A stretch of 64,000 nucleotides of DNA from an uncultured Clostridia bacterium. GTDB lineage: Bacteria > Bacillota > Clostridia > Christensenellales > Borkfalkiaceae. Numbering within the stretch: position 1 is the first letter of the stretch; every line of letters starts with the position of its first letter. The position numbers and the translations under genes were made by a program. A model generated the notes under the pieces. It searched no databases. It saw nothing but the letters and a program-made list of their open reading frames with translations, and was not told the DNA's origin. The stretch is from contig CAKVPH010000004.1 of NCBI GenBank assembly GCA_934796775.1, positions 1-64,000 on the forward strand. Direction: 5' to 3'. Below, piece after piece: positions 53,356 through 61,906 of this stretch.

Positions 53356-55302
53356 TTACAGAAGAAGAACGCCTTCGTCGGTATTTACGACTTTAAATAT
53401 CTGAAGTTCTCTGCCTGTAAGCGCGTCTATATAGATATAGAAATCGCCGTCTTCGCCGCTGCCGAAAAATTCATAGGCAAGTTTTTCTTTGCCGTTTTCC
53501 AAAGGAATATAGGCAAGGCGCGAAGTTTCAACGTTGATGTTTAAACCGAGCTTACTTTCCGCTTCGTAAACGGTAAGCTTAGGTTCGGGAATTTCTCTTT
53601 CGGTGTGATTTTCAACGTAAGCGGTAGCGTCAAACGAATATACCATACCGCGTTCTGCACATACGCTTACTTTAATCATATCGGCATAAACGATTATGTC
53701 GTCGTGTTCACGAGAGGCAAAATTGACGTAAACGGTAGTTCCGTTTTCGCTCACCCATACGGGTTTAATCGACTTATAGCCGCACTTTTCTAAAAATTGT
53801 TCAGCCGATTCGATGCACTCGTCGCGCGTAAAGTTTTTATCTTTACAATCCATAAACCAGTCCATCATTACAAGCTCGCCGCTTTCGGTTACCTGACAGT
53901 TGAGGGTTGCACCCTTTGCCGTGGCGGTTACGTTATAAACTTTAAAATATTCGCCCTCGCCCATACCGGTAACTTTTACTTCGTCTAATTCGTAATCGGA
54001 TAAATATGAGGCTACTTTTTCTTTCGCCTGTTCTTCGTCGACAGGCGAACCGTTTTCCTTTCTGTCGGAAGCTTTAACTTCGGGCTTATCTGCAAACGGG
54101 CCGTCATAAATCATTTGAGGATAGTCAACTGCGTTGGATTCTATTTCTCCGAATTTTTTTAACACTACGTTATCGTCTTTTTCAGATAGCATAGCTGTAA
54201 AATCGTAGTCGTCGCCAACCGACGCGTTAAGATCGTTAAGGTCGCTTTTTAAAGCTGCGTTAATCTTTTTAAACTGATTTACCAAAGCTAAATCTTCGTC
54301 CGTGATAGTTCCGCCTTCAATAAGTTTATTGTTAAGGTATTTTGCAAAATCGCCGAGCTGATTTATAAACTTAACAGTGTGATATCTGGATTCGTCGCCG
54401 AGCGGCAAAGTTTGCAGGTCGTTTTCGGCAAGGTTCGCCTGAACCATAACGTCCGAAACGATTTTGCGGCTGTTTTCGCCGTCGTTTGAAACGGTGAGCT
54501 TACTTAAGTTTACATCGATATTATCAACGTACCCTACTAAATCGTAAAAGGACTTTGCATATATGCCGTCAAGCATATCCTGTCCGCCGCCGGTCATAAA
54601 CAAATCCCATACCAAAACGGTGCTTAGTATCAGACACACAACGCCGAGCGAAATTACAGCTGCAAGCCAACCGCCGAGTCCCCTTGAACTGCGGATTTGT
54701 CTTTTTTCTCTTCTTTCGGTCGCCTTTTGAGCGCGTTTTTCTTTTAACGCGCGCTGTTTTTCGCGTTTTATTTCCGCTTTTTGGCGGCGTTTTTCCATTT
54801 TTAAATCGTTTTTAGCCTTCTTTTCGGCAAGAATTCTTTCCTGTCGCTGTTCCTTGCTCTCGTGTTTTAACATATCTCTGCGGGCAAGGCGTTCTTCTCT
54901 CTTTTTGATGCGCAATTCCTTAATGCTTTCGCGCTTTCTTAAAGCCGCCTGTTTTTTTGCCATACGCAATTTTTTGCGTTCTTCTTTTAAAGCGGCTTTC
55001 TTTTCGGCTTTCTGCATTCTAATCTTAGCCGCTTCTTCTTCTCTTTTCTGCTTTGCGGCAAGCGCGGCTTTTTTATCTTTTTCACGCTTTACGGCTTTTT
55101 TATCGTTAGTCGCCTTTTTTGCGTTATTAGTTTTTTTATTGTCGTTAGTCTTTTTTGTATTATCGGCTGAAGCCGTTTTAATTTTACCTTTTGCTATAGC
55201 CGCCGTTACGGGAGCATTCTGATTTTCAAATTTTACTTTTTGAGTATCTTCGGATAATTTTTCCGTTTTTTCTATGGCATTGTTGAATTTCTTTTGTTCC
55301 AT
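53356..55302 (-). CDS. ypeB: Germination protein YpeB with long basic N-terminal extension
   Basis: 648 residues; typical YpeB is about 450. Residues 1-205 are an unbroken Lys/Arg/Glu/Ala-rich, probably helical tail. A membrane segment (LAAVISLGVVCLILSTVLVW) follows, then the YpeB body with PepSY-type repeats (about 420-640, for example KVTGMGEGEYFKVYNVTA). YpeB stabilises and localises SleB in the spore cortex. It starts 27 bp after sleB with GGAGG. The tail would lie on the cytoplasmic (forespore) side and could bind nucleic acid or acidic partners. Confidence 0.85.
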   Translation of the reverse strand: MEQKKFNNAIEKTEKLSEDTQKVKFENQNAPVTAAIAKGKIKTASADNTKKTNDNKKTNNAKKATNDKKAVKREKDKKAALAAKQKREEEAAKIRMQKAEKKAALKEERKKLRMAKKQAALRKRESIKELRIKKREERLARRDMLKHESKEQRQERILAEKKAKNDLKMEKRRQKAEIKREKQRALKEKRAQKATERREKRQIRSSRGLGGWLAAVISLGVVCLILSTVLVWDLFMTGGGQDMLDGIYAKSFYDLVGYVDNIDVNLSKLTVSNDGENSRKIVSDVMVQANLAENDLQTLPLGDESRYHTVKFINQLGDFAKYLNNKLIEGGTITDEDLALVNQFKKINAALKSDLNDLNASVGDDYDFTAMLSEKDDNVVLKKFGEIESNAVDYPQMIYDGPFADKPEVKASDRKENGSPVDEEQAKEKVASYLSDYELDEVKVTGMGEGEYFKVYNVTATAKGATLNCQVTESGELVMMDWFMDCKDKNFTRDECIESAEQFLEKCGYKSIKPVWVSENGTTVYVNFASREHDDIIVYADMIKVSVCAERGMVYSFDATAYVENHTEREIPEPKLTVYEAESKLGLNINVETSRLAYIPLENGKEKLAYEFFGSGEDGDFYIYIDALTGRELQIFKVVNTDEGVLLL

Positions 55303-55329
55303 TTATTATTTACCTCCGTTTAAGACCTA

Positions 55330-56043
55330 TCACCTTGCAAAAACGTGATTTCCTATGGTTATAGTGGTTTTTCTTGAGAAAATCCACGTGCTGGTCGCCG
55401 TACTCGGATTATAGTAGTACAATGCGCCGTAAGTGGGATCGTAACCGTTAAGTGCTTCCTTTGCGGCGGAAAGCGCAGTTGAATCCGGACTTAAATTGAT
55501 CTGCCCGTCTATAACTGCGGTGAACGCATAGGGTTGATAAATTACGCCCGAAATAGTGTTCGGGAAAGAACTGCTCTTAACTCTGTTCATAACCACTGCG
55601 CCGACGGCAACCTGCCCTGTATAGCTTTCGCCGCGCGCTTCGCCGTAAATAAGTCTTGCGAGCAAGGTTACGTCCGAATTGCTGTACGACGAGCTGTTGT
55701 TTGTCTTATTGCCGGTAGTTTTATTGCTTATACCGAGTGCGGCAAGCGTTTTGTCGCCCACAATACCGTCTGCTTTAAGACCGTTTTTCTGCTGGAAATT
55801 TTTAACGGCTGCTTTAGTGCCGGCACCAAAAATGCCGTCTACCGCACCTTTATAATAACCCCAGCGTTTGAGTTTTTGCTGTATTAGTTTTACCGTTTCG
55901 CCTCTGCTGCCCTGAGATATCACGGCAACGGCTATAACACTGTTATCGTTTACGGTTTCGGTTTTGTAAATAGCAAAACCTGACGCACCGATAATCACTG
56001 CGCCCGCTAAAACGAACGCGGCTATCTTTAACGTTTTTTTCAT
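55330..56043 (-). CDS. sleB: Spore cortex-lytic enzyme SleB
   Basis: 237 residues. A signal/anchor segment (LKIAAFVLAGAVIIGASGFA), a peptidoglycan-binding domain (about 45-105: GSRGETVKLIQQKLKRWGYY, VDGIFGAGTKAAVKNFQ) and a hydrolase_2 catalytic domain (about 125-237) with LLARLIYGEARGE (catalytic Glu) and AVGAVVMNRV. It is a lytic transglycosylase acting on muramic-lactam cortex during germination. First gene of the sleB-ypeB operon. Confidence 0.95.
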   Translation of the reverse strand: MKKTLKIAAFVLAGAVIIGASGFAIYKTETVNDNSVIAVAVISQGSRGETVKLIQQKLKRWGYYKGAVDGIFGAGTKAAVKNFQQKNGLKADGIVGDKTLAALGISNKTTGNKTNNSSSYSNSDVTLLARLIYGEARGESYTGQVAVGAVVMNRVKSSSFPNTISGVIYQPYAFTAVIDGQINLSPDSTALSAAKEALNGYDPTYGALYYYNPSTATSTWIFSRKTTITIGNHVFAR

Positions 56044-56150
56044 AAGTCCTCCTTTAAGATCATTTGTATTTTAAAACGTTTATATAACGCCTTTTATTGC
56101 GAATTTTCGCTTTAAATTAAAGCGTTTATCGCTTAAAAGGCAAAAGGCAT

Positions 56151-56651
56151 TCAGCCTTTAAATATGTCTGAAAAAATAGAGCGGTAACGCACGGAATTTT
56201 CGCCCGAAAAACACAGCGGCGGATAAACAACGCACCACCAGTTTGCGCCCTCGGCTTTGCCAAGCTCAACTATTACCGCATAGTATTCGCCGGCGGGAAG
56301 TGTTACTCCGTCGTATACGCGAGTGGGAAATTCTTCTTTTCTTACGCTTATTTTTGACGTGTAAGAAAAACCCTTTTGATACAAAAAGCCGTCTATAAGT
56401 TCATTAACTGCACTTTCGCTTTCTTCAATCGCGGTTATTGCCTCATTTAAAGAATTGCAGTTATTAACCTTTGGCGTAAGGTACTTAACAACTTCGTCGC
56501 GTATTTCGTATTTGACTGCCTGATCGCAAAACTCATCTGAATTAGCGCGTATGTGTATGCGCAGGTATTCCGTTTGGTTTATATTGCAACCTGAAAAGTT
56601 CGCTAAAAGTATTATGCAACAGCAAAAAAAAGTTATGCGGCGTAATTTCAT
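56151..56651 (-). CDS. spoIIR: Stage II sporulation protein R
   Basis: 166 residues. An N-terminal hydrophobic segment ends in a lipobox-like FSGC, followed by the SpoIIR body: YLRIHIRANSD, DQAVKYEIRDEVVKYLTP, LPAGEYYAVIVELGKAEGANWWCVVYPP. SpoIIR is secreted from the forespore and triggers SpoIIGA to process pro-sigma-E. GGAGG 11 nt before the ATG at 56651 sets the start. A Cys at the cleavage site, if lipidated, would tether the signal to the membrane. Confidence 0.92.
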   Translation of the reverse strand: MKLRRITFFCCCIILLANFSGCNINQTEYLRIHIRANSDEFCDQAVKYEIRDEVVKYLTPKVNNCNSLNEAITAIEESESAVNELIDGFLYQKGFSYTSKISVRKEEFPTRVYDGVTLPAGEYYAVIVELGKAEGANWWCVVYPPLCFSGENSVRYRSIFSDIFKG

Positions 56652-56772
56652 AAAAAAAAGCCTCCGATGTTTTATATCATATTTATTGACACAAAACACG
56701 AAAGCTATTCATAGTTTTTGCTATTCGATTTCTTTTGTTTTTCCTAAACTTTAAGCAAGCCTAAAAAAAGCA

Positions 56773-57636
56773 CTAACGCTTAAGCGAAAGATAATATTCT
56801 GCGATTTTTTCGGCAACGTCAACGCCGCTCGCCTTTGATAATGCGTAAAAATGTGCGTTTGAATTTATTTCGCAAACGACGGGTTTGCCGCCGTCACCTA
56901 TTAAAAGATCCACGCCCGCAAAATCAGCTTTTACAACGGAAGCGGCTTTTATGGCAAGTTGTTTATAGTTTTCATACTCGCCGTCGTCAATTTTTAACAT
57001 TTTGCCGCCCGAAGTTACGTTGGATTTGAAATCAAAGTCGTTTTTTCTCATTCCCAAAGCAACAGCCCTGCCGCCTATAACGTAAACACGGATATCTTTC
57101 CCTTTTGACGTAGCAATAAATTGCTGGTAAATAACCCTGCCGAACTTGCTTAGTTCCTGCGTTTTTTCCTTTAGCTCGTCGTAGTTTTCGGCAAGCGCGA
57201 CCTGACAGCCAAACGAACCGACGGAACTTTTTACAACTACGGGATATGGAATTTTTTTCTCTGTTTCTTTTAAAAAATCGTAATTATCATATTCCACACC
57301 GGCATAAGTAAACGGAGCTATAACGGTTTCGGGCATATCGATTTCGCCTTTTAAAGCCGCATACGTTTTAGCTTTATCGTCGCAAATTTCTATTGTGTTT
57401 ATGCTGTTAATGAGCTTATAGCCTGACTTTTCTAAAAGCGCGCCTAAAACTGCGTCCTTATCGAAAAACAAAATCGGCTGTTTGTTTCCGTTTGAATTTA
57501 CAAGCGAATACGCTTTATCGTTTGTTAATACGATGAGCTTTTCACCTTTTGATAAAAAGGCTTTTTCAAGCGAACTTTTAAGGTTTTCAAACGGCGGAGT
57601 TTTTAAATACGCGTTTACAATAAGATAGTTATTCAT
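56773..57636 (-). CDS. RimK-like ATP-grasp ligase
   Basis: 287 residues. ATP-grasp core: VVVKSSVGSFGCQV (Lys and P-loop-like turn), IYQQFIATSKGKDIRVYVIGG, FAGVDLLIGDGGKPVVCEINSN (Mg2+ ligands). Enzymes of this group add glutamate or other amino acids to a carboxylate on a protein, peptide or cofactor; the target cannot be read. It lies 5 bp after rdgB on the same strand. Confidence 0.82.
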   Translation of the reverse strand: MNNYLIVNAYLKTPPFENLKSSLEKAFLSKGEKLIVLTNDKAYSLVNSNGNKQPILFFDKDAVLGALLEKSGYKLINSINTIEICDDKAKTYAALKGEIDMPETVIAPFTYAGVEYDNYDFLKETEKKIPYPVVVKSSVGSFGCQVALAENYDELKEKTQELSKFGRVIYQQFIATSKGKDIRVYVIGGRAVALGMRKNDFDFKSNVTSGGKMLKIDDGEYENYKQLAIKAASVVKADFAGVDLLIGDGGKPVVCEINSNAHFYALSKASGVDVAEKIAEYYLSLKR

Positions 57637-57641
57637 AAATT

Positions 57642-58214
57642 TTATTTTAGTTTGAGCATTAAGTCGTTTATTGCGCGTGCGCGATGGCTTATGGAATTTT
57701 TTTCGGCAAAACTTGCCAAGCCAAAAGTTTTTTTAAGCTCGTACGAATAAAATATTCCGTCATAACCAAACCCGCTTTCGCCTTGTTTTTCTTTAAGTAT
57801 TTCACCTTTAACTTCGCCGTCGCCGCGCGCTATTACACCGTTTTTACCATAGAGAACCAAACAGCAGACAAATTTTGCACTCCTGTCGGTTTTACCGTCA
57901 AGCGCATTTATTAAAAGCGCGTTTTTTTCGTCCTGAGAACAATCACCGCCGTAGCGCGCGCTGTGAACTCCGGGCGCACCGCCGAGTGCGGTAACGCAAA
58001 GGCCGCTGTCGTCGGCTAAAGCAATTTCGCCGGTAGCTTCGTATACGGCTTTTGCCTTTAAAAGCGCATTATCGTAAAAGGTTTCTCCCGTTTCTTCCGT
58101 CTCTTTGTCATAACCGTTATAAGGCAAGGAAAACACTTCGTATTTTTCGCCGAGCAGTTTTTTAAACTCGTTTAATTTGCCTATATTATGCGTTGCAATT
58201 ATTATTTTTTCCAT
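57642..58214 (-). CDS. rdgB: XTP/dITP pyrophosphatase (house-cleaning NTPase)
   Basis: 190 residues. HAM1/RdgB signatures: IATHNIGKLNEFKKLL at the start, ADDSGLCVTALGGAPGVHSARYGG, FGYDGIF and SHRARAI. It removes non-canonical purine triphosphates. Divergent from ogt with a 122-bp spacer. Confidence 0.95.
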   Translation of the reverse strand: MEKIIIATHNIGKLNEFKKLLGEKYEVFSLPYNGYDKETEETGETFYDNALLKAKAVYEATGEIALADDSGLCVTALGGAPGVHSARYGGDCSQDEKNALLINALDGKTDRSAKFVCCLVLYGKNGVIARGDGEVKGEILKEKQGESGFGYDGIFYSYELKKTFGLASFAEKNSISHRARAINDLMLKLK

Positions 58215-58301
58215 AAAAAACCTTCAAAATCGATTTTAATATATTATACCCTTTTTCAGTACCGATCGTCAACACTTTAAGCAAACGGCCAAGTTTTAAG
58301 C

Positions 58302-58330
58302 TTGACAATTTTTATAGAGTAAAATATAAT
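58302..58330 (+). promoter_or_regulatory. Consensus sigma-A promoter of ogt
   Basis: TTGACA (58302-58307), 17-nt spacer, TATAAT (58325-58330). The expected start site coincides with the ATG at 58337, so the mRNA would be leaderless. Confidence 0.8.
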
Positions 58331-58336
58331 TAAAAC

Positions 58337-58882
58337 ATGCTGTATTTTTACCGTTTAAATAAATTTTATAAGATACCGTTTGAAATTGAAATCGTATGCG
58401 ACGAAAAAAGCCTTTTTTCGCTTTCGATTAAAGGGCAAACGAGTTATAACGTACTTACAAAAAACGCAAAAGAAATAACCACGGCAACCTTTTCAGTCGC
58501 GCCCGACGTTATAAAACTTACGGTAAAATGGTTAGACGAATATTTTTCGGGCAAAACTCCCGATTTTTTGCCTCCGCTTTGTTATGATAATTTAACGCCG
58601 TTTTCGCGCCTTGTGCGCGAAGAAATGTTAAAAATTCCGCACGGCAAGCTTTCATCTTACGGCGAAATCGCAAAAAACATAAGCAAAATTACCGGTGCAA
58701 AGCCTTGCGCTCAGGCGGTCGGACAAGCAGTAGGCTCAAATCCCGTTTCTGTAATAGTTCCCTGCCACAGAGTTATAGGCACCAACGGCAAAATTACGGG
58801 ATACAACGGCGGAAAGGACAAAAAAATCGCACTGCTTAGCTTAGAAGGCGTTTTGGTAACGGGCGAAAAAGTTATTTACTGA
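58337..58882 (+). CDS. ogt: Methylated-DNA--protein-cysteine methyltransferase
   Basis: 181 residues. The acceptor cysteine is Cys143 in VIVPCHRVIG; a helix-turn-helix-like region (YGEIAKNISKITG) and the asparagine-hinge AVGSNP precede it. It repairs O6-alkylguanine by transferring the alkyl group to itself. No ribosome binding site lies before the ATG, which is only six nt from the -10 box. Confidence 0.93.
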   Translation: MLYFYRLNKFYKIPFEIEIVCDEKSLFSLSIKGQTSYNVLTKNAKEITTATFSVAPDVIKLTVKWLDEYFSGKTPDFLPPLCYDNLTPFSRLVREEMLKIPHGKLSSYGEIAKNISKITGAKPCAQAVGQAVGSNPVSVIVPCHRVIGTNGKITGYNGGKDKKIALLSLEGVLVTGEKVIY

Positions 58883-58927
58883 CAAAATTTTTTTTGCATC
58901 ATAATATTAAAACGCAAATAAAAATAC

Positions 58928-58956
58928 TTGACAAGGCACTTTGACAGTGCTATATT
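58928..58956 (+). promoter_or_regulatory. Sigma-A promoter of the FMN riboswitch-ribU unit
   Basis: TTGACA (58928-58933), 17-nt spacer, TATATT (58951-58956), directly before the aptamer. Confidence 0.75.
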
Positions 58957-58970
58957 TAAGAAAAATGAAT

Positions 58971-59129
58971 AATCTTTGGGGCGTGGTGAAACTCCACACC
59001 GATAGTATAGCCTATGAACGCAATTTGCAAAAATTTTTAAGCTTTTTGCGCCGAGCGGGTGAAATTCCCGCGCCGACGGTAAACTTTAAAACGTTTTTGT
59101 TTTAAAGCAAAGTCCGGATGAGAAAAGAT
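58971..59129 (+). promoter_or_regulatory. FMN riboswitch (RFN element)
   Basis: All conserved blocks are present in order: CTTTGGGGCGTGGTGAAA, GCGGGTGAAATTCCCGCG, CCGACGGTAAACT, and AGTCCGGATGAGAAAAGAT. FMN binding would favour the terminator at 59153 and stop ribU expression. Confidence 0.93.
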
Positions 59130-59152
59130 ATTTAAAACGATATTTTTAATTA

Positions 59153-59182
59153 CGTCCCGAGTTTAATTCGGGACGTTTTTTT
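59153..59182 (+). terminator. Riboswitch-controlled terminator before ribU
   Basis: CGTCCCGA/TCGGGACG stem with seven T, 14 bp before the ribU start. Confidence 0.88.
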
Positions 59183-59195
59183 AAGGCAAAAATTT

Positions 59196-59795
59196 ATGAA
59201 AAATCAAGAAGAAAAAATTATAACCGCCAACCAAAAAACAAATAAAAGTTTTGCAAGAAAATCCGCGGCATACATTGCTAAAATCGCAATTTTAGCGGCA
59301 TTCGGAGTAGTTTTATTGTTCATTGAATTTCCTGTTTTCCCCGCAGTTTCGTTTTTAAAACTAAACGTTTCAGACTGCCCCGCTCTTATAGCCGCTTTCA
59401 TGTTCGGCCCCGTTTCGGGCGTTATAGTAAATGCCATAAAAGTAGGGCTTTGTTTACTTCTTCGCGGAACGTCAACCGGTTTTGTAGGCGATATTTCAAA
59501 CCTTATAAGCGGAAGTTTATACGCAGTGATTGCAGGCGTGATCTATTATATCAAAAAAGATAAAACCGGCGCACTGCTTGCACTCGTTTTGTCGTCGGTC
59601 GTTTTTTGCGGAGTAATGCTTTTGTGTAACGCTTACATGCTGTTCCCGTTTTTCGGCATAACCGACAAAAATACGATATCTTCGTTTTTATGGTGGACTC
59701 TTTTATTCAACGTTATAAAATGCACCCTTACAAGCGTTATTACGTTTTACGTTTATAAACATACGCGAAAACTATTTAATAAAATCATTCCTTAA
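59196..59795 (+). CDS. ribU: ECF transporter riboflavin-binding S component
   Basis: 199 residues, about six membrane helices. The RibU signature FLKLNVSDCPALIAAFMFGP and the following GVIVNAIKVGLCLLLRGT are clear. It captures riboflavin for the shared ECF energy-coupling module. Its position behind an FMN riboswitch confirms the substrate. Confidence 0.95.
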   Translation: MKNQEEKIITANQKTNKSFARKSAAYIAKIAILAAFGVVLLFIEFPVFPAVSFLKLNVSDCPALIAAFMFGPVSGVIVNAIKVGLCLLLRGTSTGFVGDISNLISGSLYAVIAGVIYYIKKDKTGALLALVLSSVVFCGVMLLCNAYMLFPFFGITDKNTISSFLWWTLLFNVIKCTLTSVITFYVYKHTRKLFNKIIP

Positions 59796-59820
59796 AAAGC
59801 CTGTATTTTAATAAAAAACG

Positions 59821-59837
59821 CAATAATCGACTTATAG
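59821..59837 (-). repeat. Dispersed motif copy
   Basis: CAATAATCGACTTATAG, between the convergent ribU and rhamnosidase ends. Confidence 0.7.
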
Positions 59838-59909
59838 CGCGACTTTTACAAAAAACAAACCCCGCAAACCGTTTTAAAAAGCATTGCGGAGGTATCTGTT
59901 TTTCTTCAG

Positions 59910-61505
59910 TTATTCTATTACAACGTCTATTTTCTCGGGCGCATCAACAGCAAGGTGTCCGTCGGTTTTTACTATTGTAACATAGCCGAACGGCGTGGGT
60001 AGCTTCGCGCTGAAATTTGCAAGATAATCGTTTTTGCAAACCTTGATATTTTGATAACCGTTACAGATGTTCAAACCTATAATGCGTTCTATAATAAAGC
60101 CTAAAACGCCGCCTGCCCAACCGTGACACAGACTATGGCGAAGCCCTTTATAACAATATTTTCCGTAATCGCCGTGAATATCGATTTTGCCGGCAACGGG
60201 CATTTCGTCTATTCTGAATGCATTTTCTACCCATTCGATATCAAAATCCTCCCAGAACGAAGTCGCGCCCATTTTAAGCATTGCGCCGTAATATTCTTCT
60301 ATTAAATCAAGAGCTTTTTTACCGCCGGCCATTTCATAAGCGGTTAAAATGTAGTAGCCCATAAACGTGGACAAACCTTTTGCTCCGCCGTCTTCCAAAA
60401 ACGCCTTGTCTTCAGGTTTAATCTTGCGCCCCGCAAGAATCTGAACGGCTTTTGTCTGCTTGCATTTTACGTCTTCGTCAAGATAGCGTTCGAGTTTTTG
60501 TATAATGCTGTTTGCGTGAGCGTTGTTTGCAAATTCCAGATATCTTTTTGCCGCCAGAATGAACAGCGACGCAGTTCCGACTTCGGCATCGGGTGTTTCG
60601 TAGGTAGGCCAATCAAGGTAAAAATGCATTCCCGCATCTTTAAAGGTCATTTTACCGTTTTCGTCGATGCTTTCGTCTGTAATTTTTAAAATCTTTTCAA
60701 TAAAATCGGTGCAATGTTTTCTATCAATATCCGAAAACTCTACCCCTAATCTTAACGCATCGCAATAATTTATAATATACCACGCCGAATAGGAAGGTAT
60801 GCCGTTTACCCATACGCCGCCGTTTGAATCTTCAATTAAAACACTCATGGCATTTGCCACCGATTTAAAATTGTTGTAATATTCAAGCCCCGCAATTTCT
60901 TCGGGGTTAAGATCTCCGCACCATACAAGGCGGTCACGCTTAATGCCGTCCCATATAAAGCCGTTTTGCATGTTGAGTTTTAAAGTGTGAGCCGCTACCG
61001 TAATAACGTTATTTAAAAGTTCGTTATCGGTTTTTATTTCACCTTGCTTTTCTAAAACGGGCATAACGCTTCTTGCAACGATTGCCGAAAACGCGCAGGA
61101 TTCGCCTTCAACTAAAATAATTCTGGCAAACCTGAAACCTGTGTTTCCCGCAAGAGAATCGGACATATTAGGAAGTTCAACCGCAAAATCACGCATGGCG
61201 TGGTCGTTGGTAGCACCTTTTTCGCCTATAGATGAAAGAGCTTCCGAAACGCTTTCGCCAAAAATAATTCTCACCTTAACGGGAGTTAAAGCGTATCTTA
61301 CCAAAAGCCTTAAACCGCCGCAAATTTCTTTGCCGAAATCAAGTAGCAGTTCGCCGCCCTTTTTTAATGTAAAAAGATTTGCACTGCTAAAGCCTATGGA
61401 TAAAGTACGCGGTTTTAATGCGTTTTCTTCGTTTTCAACGTCAATCGCCCGCAAAATCCGTTTTGCAAAAATATATTCGTTCTCGTATCTTACGCCGTTA
61501 TTCAT
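59910..61505 (-). CDS. GH78-like alpha-L-rhamnosidase
   Basis: 531 residues without a signal peptide. An N-terminal beta domain is followed by an (alpha/alpha)6 barrel with IWDGIKRDRLVWCGDLNPE, the GH78 acid/aromatic catalytic segment, and a C-terminal beta domain. It is shorter than many GH78 enzymes, lacking the first accessory domains. It probably removes rhamnose from imported plant or bacterial glycans. GGAAGG precedes the ATG. Confidence 0.8.
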   Translation of the reverse strand: MNNGVRYENEYIFAKRILRAIDVENEENALKPRTLSIGFSSANLFTLKKGGELLLDFGKEICGGLRLLVRYALTPVKVRIIFGESVSEALSSIGEKGATNDHAMRDFAVELPNMSDSLAGNTGFRFARIILVEGESCAFSAIVARSVMPVLEKQGEIKTDNELLNNVITVAAHTLKLNMQNGFIWDGIKRDRLVWCGDLNPEEIAGLEYYNNFKSVANAMSVLIEDSNGGVWVNGIPSYSAWYIINYCDALRLGVEFSDIDRKHCTDFIEKILKITDESIDENGKMTFKDAGMHFYLDWPTYETPDAEVGTASLFILAAKRYLEFANNAHANSIIQKLERYLDEDVKCKQTKAVQILAGRKIKPEDKAFLEDGGAKGLSTFMGYYILTAYEMAGGKKALDLIEEYYGAMLKMGATSFWEDFDIEWVENAFRIDEMPVAGKIDIHGDYGKYCYKGLRHSLCHGWAGGVLGFIIERIIGLNICNGYQNIKVCKNDYLANFSAKLPTPFGYVTIVKTDGHLAVDAPEKIDVVIE

Positions 61506-61518
61506 AATACCTTCCGTC

Positions 61519-61533
61519 GCGGTAAGTTACCGC
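61519..61533. promoter_or_regulatory. Palindromic operator candidate upstream of the rhamnosidase gene
   Basis: GCGGTAAGTTACCGC, a 15-bp palindrome just before the ribosome binding site. Confidence 0.45.
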
Positions 61534-61613
61534 ATTAGTGTTATCAGTCATTATTTTAACATATTTTACCATATAATACAATCTTTTTTTTGCCTGTTTC
61601 TGCGAATAAAAAT

Positions 61614-61673
61614 AAATCGGCTGTAATTTTAAGAAAAAATTTTAACAAACTTTCTCTTTTATTCAGCCGATTT
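61614..61673. terminator. Terminator-like hairpin after the ribbon-helix-helix gene
   Basis: AAATCGGCTG/CAGCCGATTT arms (61614-61623, 61664-61673) with a 40-nt loop. Confidence 0.5.
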
Positions 61674-61690
61674 TTTATAAAAATGTTAGT

Positions 61691-61707
61691 CTATAAGTTG
61701 ATTATCG
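61691..61707 (+). repeat. Dispersed 17-bp motif, variant copy
   Basis: CTATAAGTTGATTATCG, 20 nt after the small ribbon-helix-helix gene. Confidence 0.7.
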
Positions 61708-61726
61708 ATAGTTTCAAGAAAAAAAG

Positions 61727-61906
61727 TCAGTCGTTTTGTTCGTCCTGTTTTTTACGTGCCGAACCGTTTTTTCTTGTTTTTACGCACTCGGTTAAAAGGT
61801 ATTCAATCTGCCCGTTTACCGAGCGAAACTCGTCTTCTGCCCAGGCGGCAAGCTCGGCATACAGTTTTTCGGATAAACGAAGCGGTATTTGTTTTTTCTC
61901 AGCCAT
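61727..61906 (-). CDS. Small ribbon-helix-helix (Arc-like) protein
   Basis: 59 residues. The N-terminal IPLRLSEKLYAELAAWAEDE strand-helix and the following VNGQIEYLLTECVK helix fit an Arc/MetJ-type dimeric DNA-binding fold; the C-terminus is basic. Its start codon overlaps the stop of the SPFH gene (TGATG), so the two are translated together. It may repress its own operon through the palindrome at 62999-63018. Confidence 0.75.
   Translation of the reverse strand: MAEKKQIPLRLSEKLYAELAAWAEDEFRSVNGQIEYLLTECVKTRKNGSARKKQDEQND

Noticed and set aside
54854..55222. 122-residue hydrophobic frame opposite ypeB
   Set aside because: The complement of Lys/Arg codons naturally gives Phe/Leu/Ser runs; no start signals.
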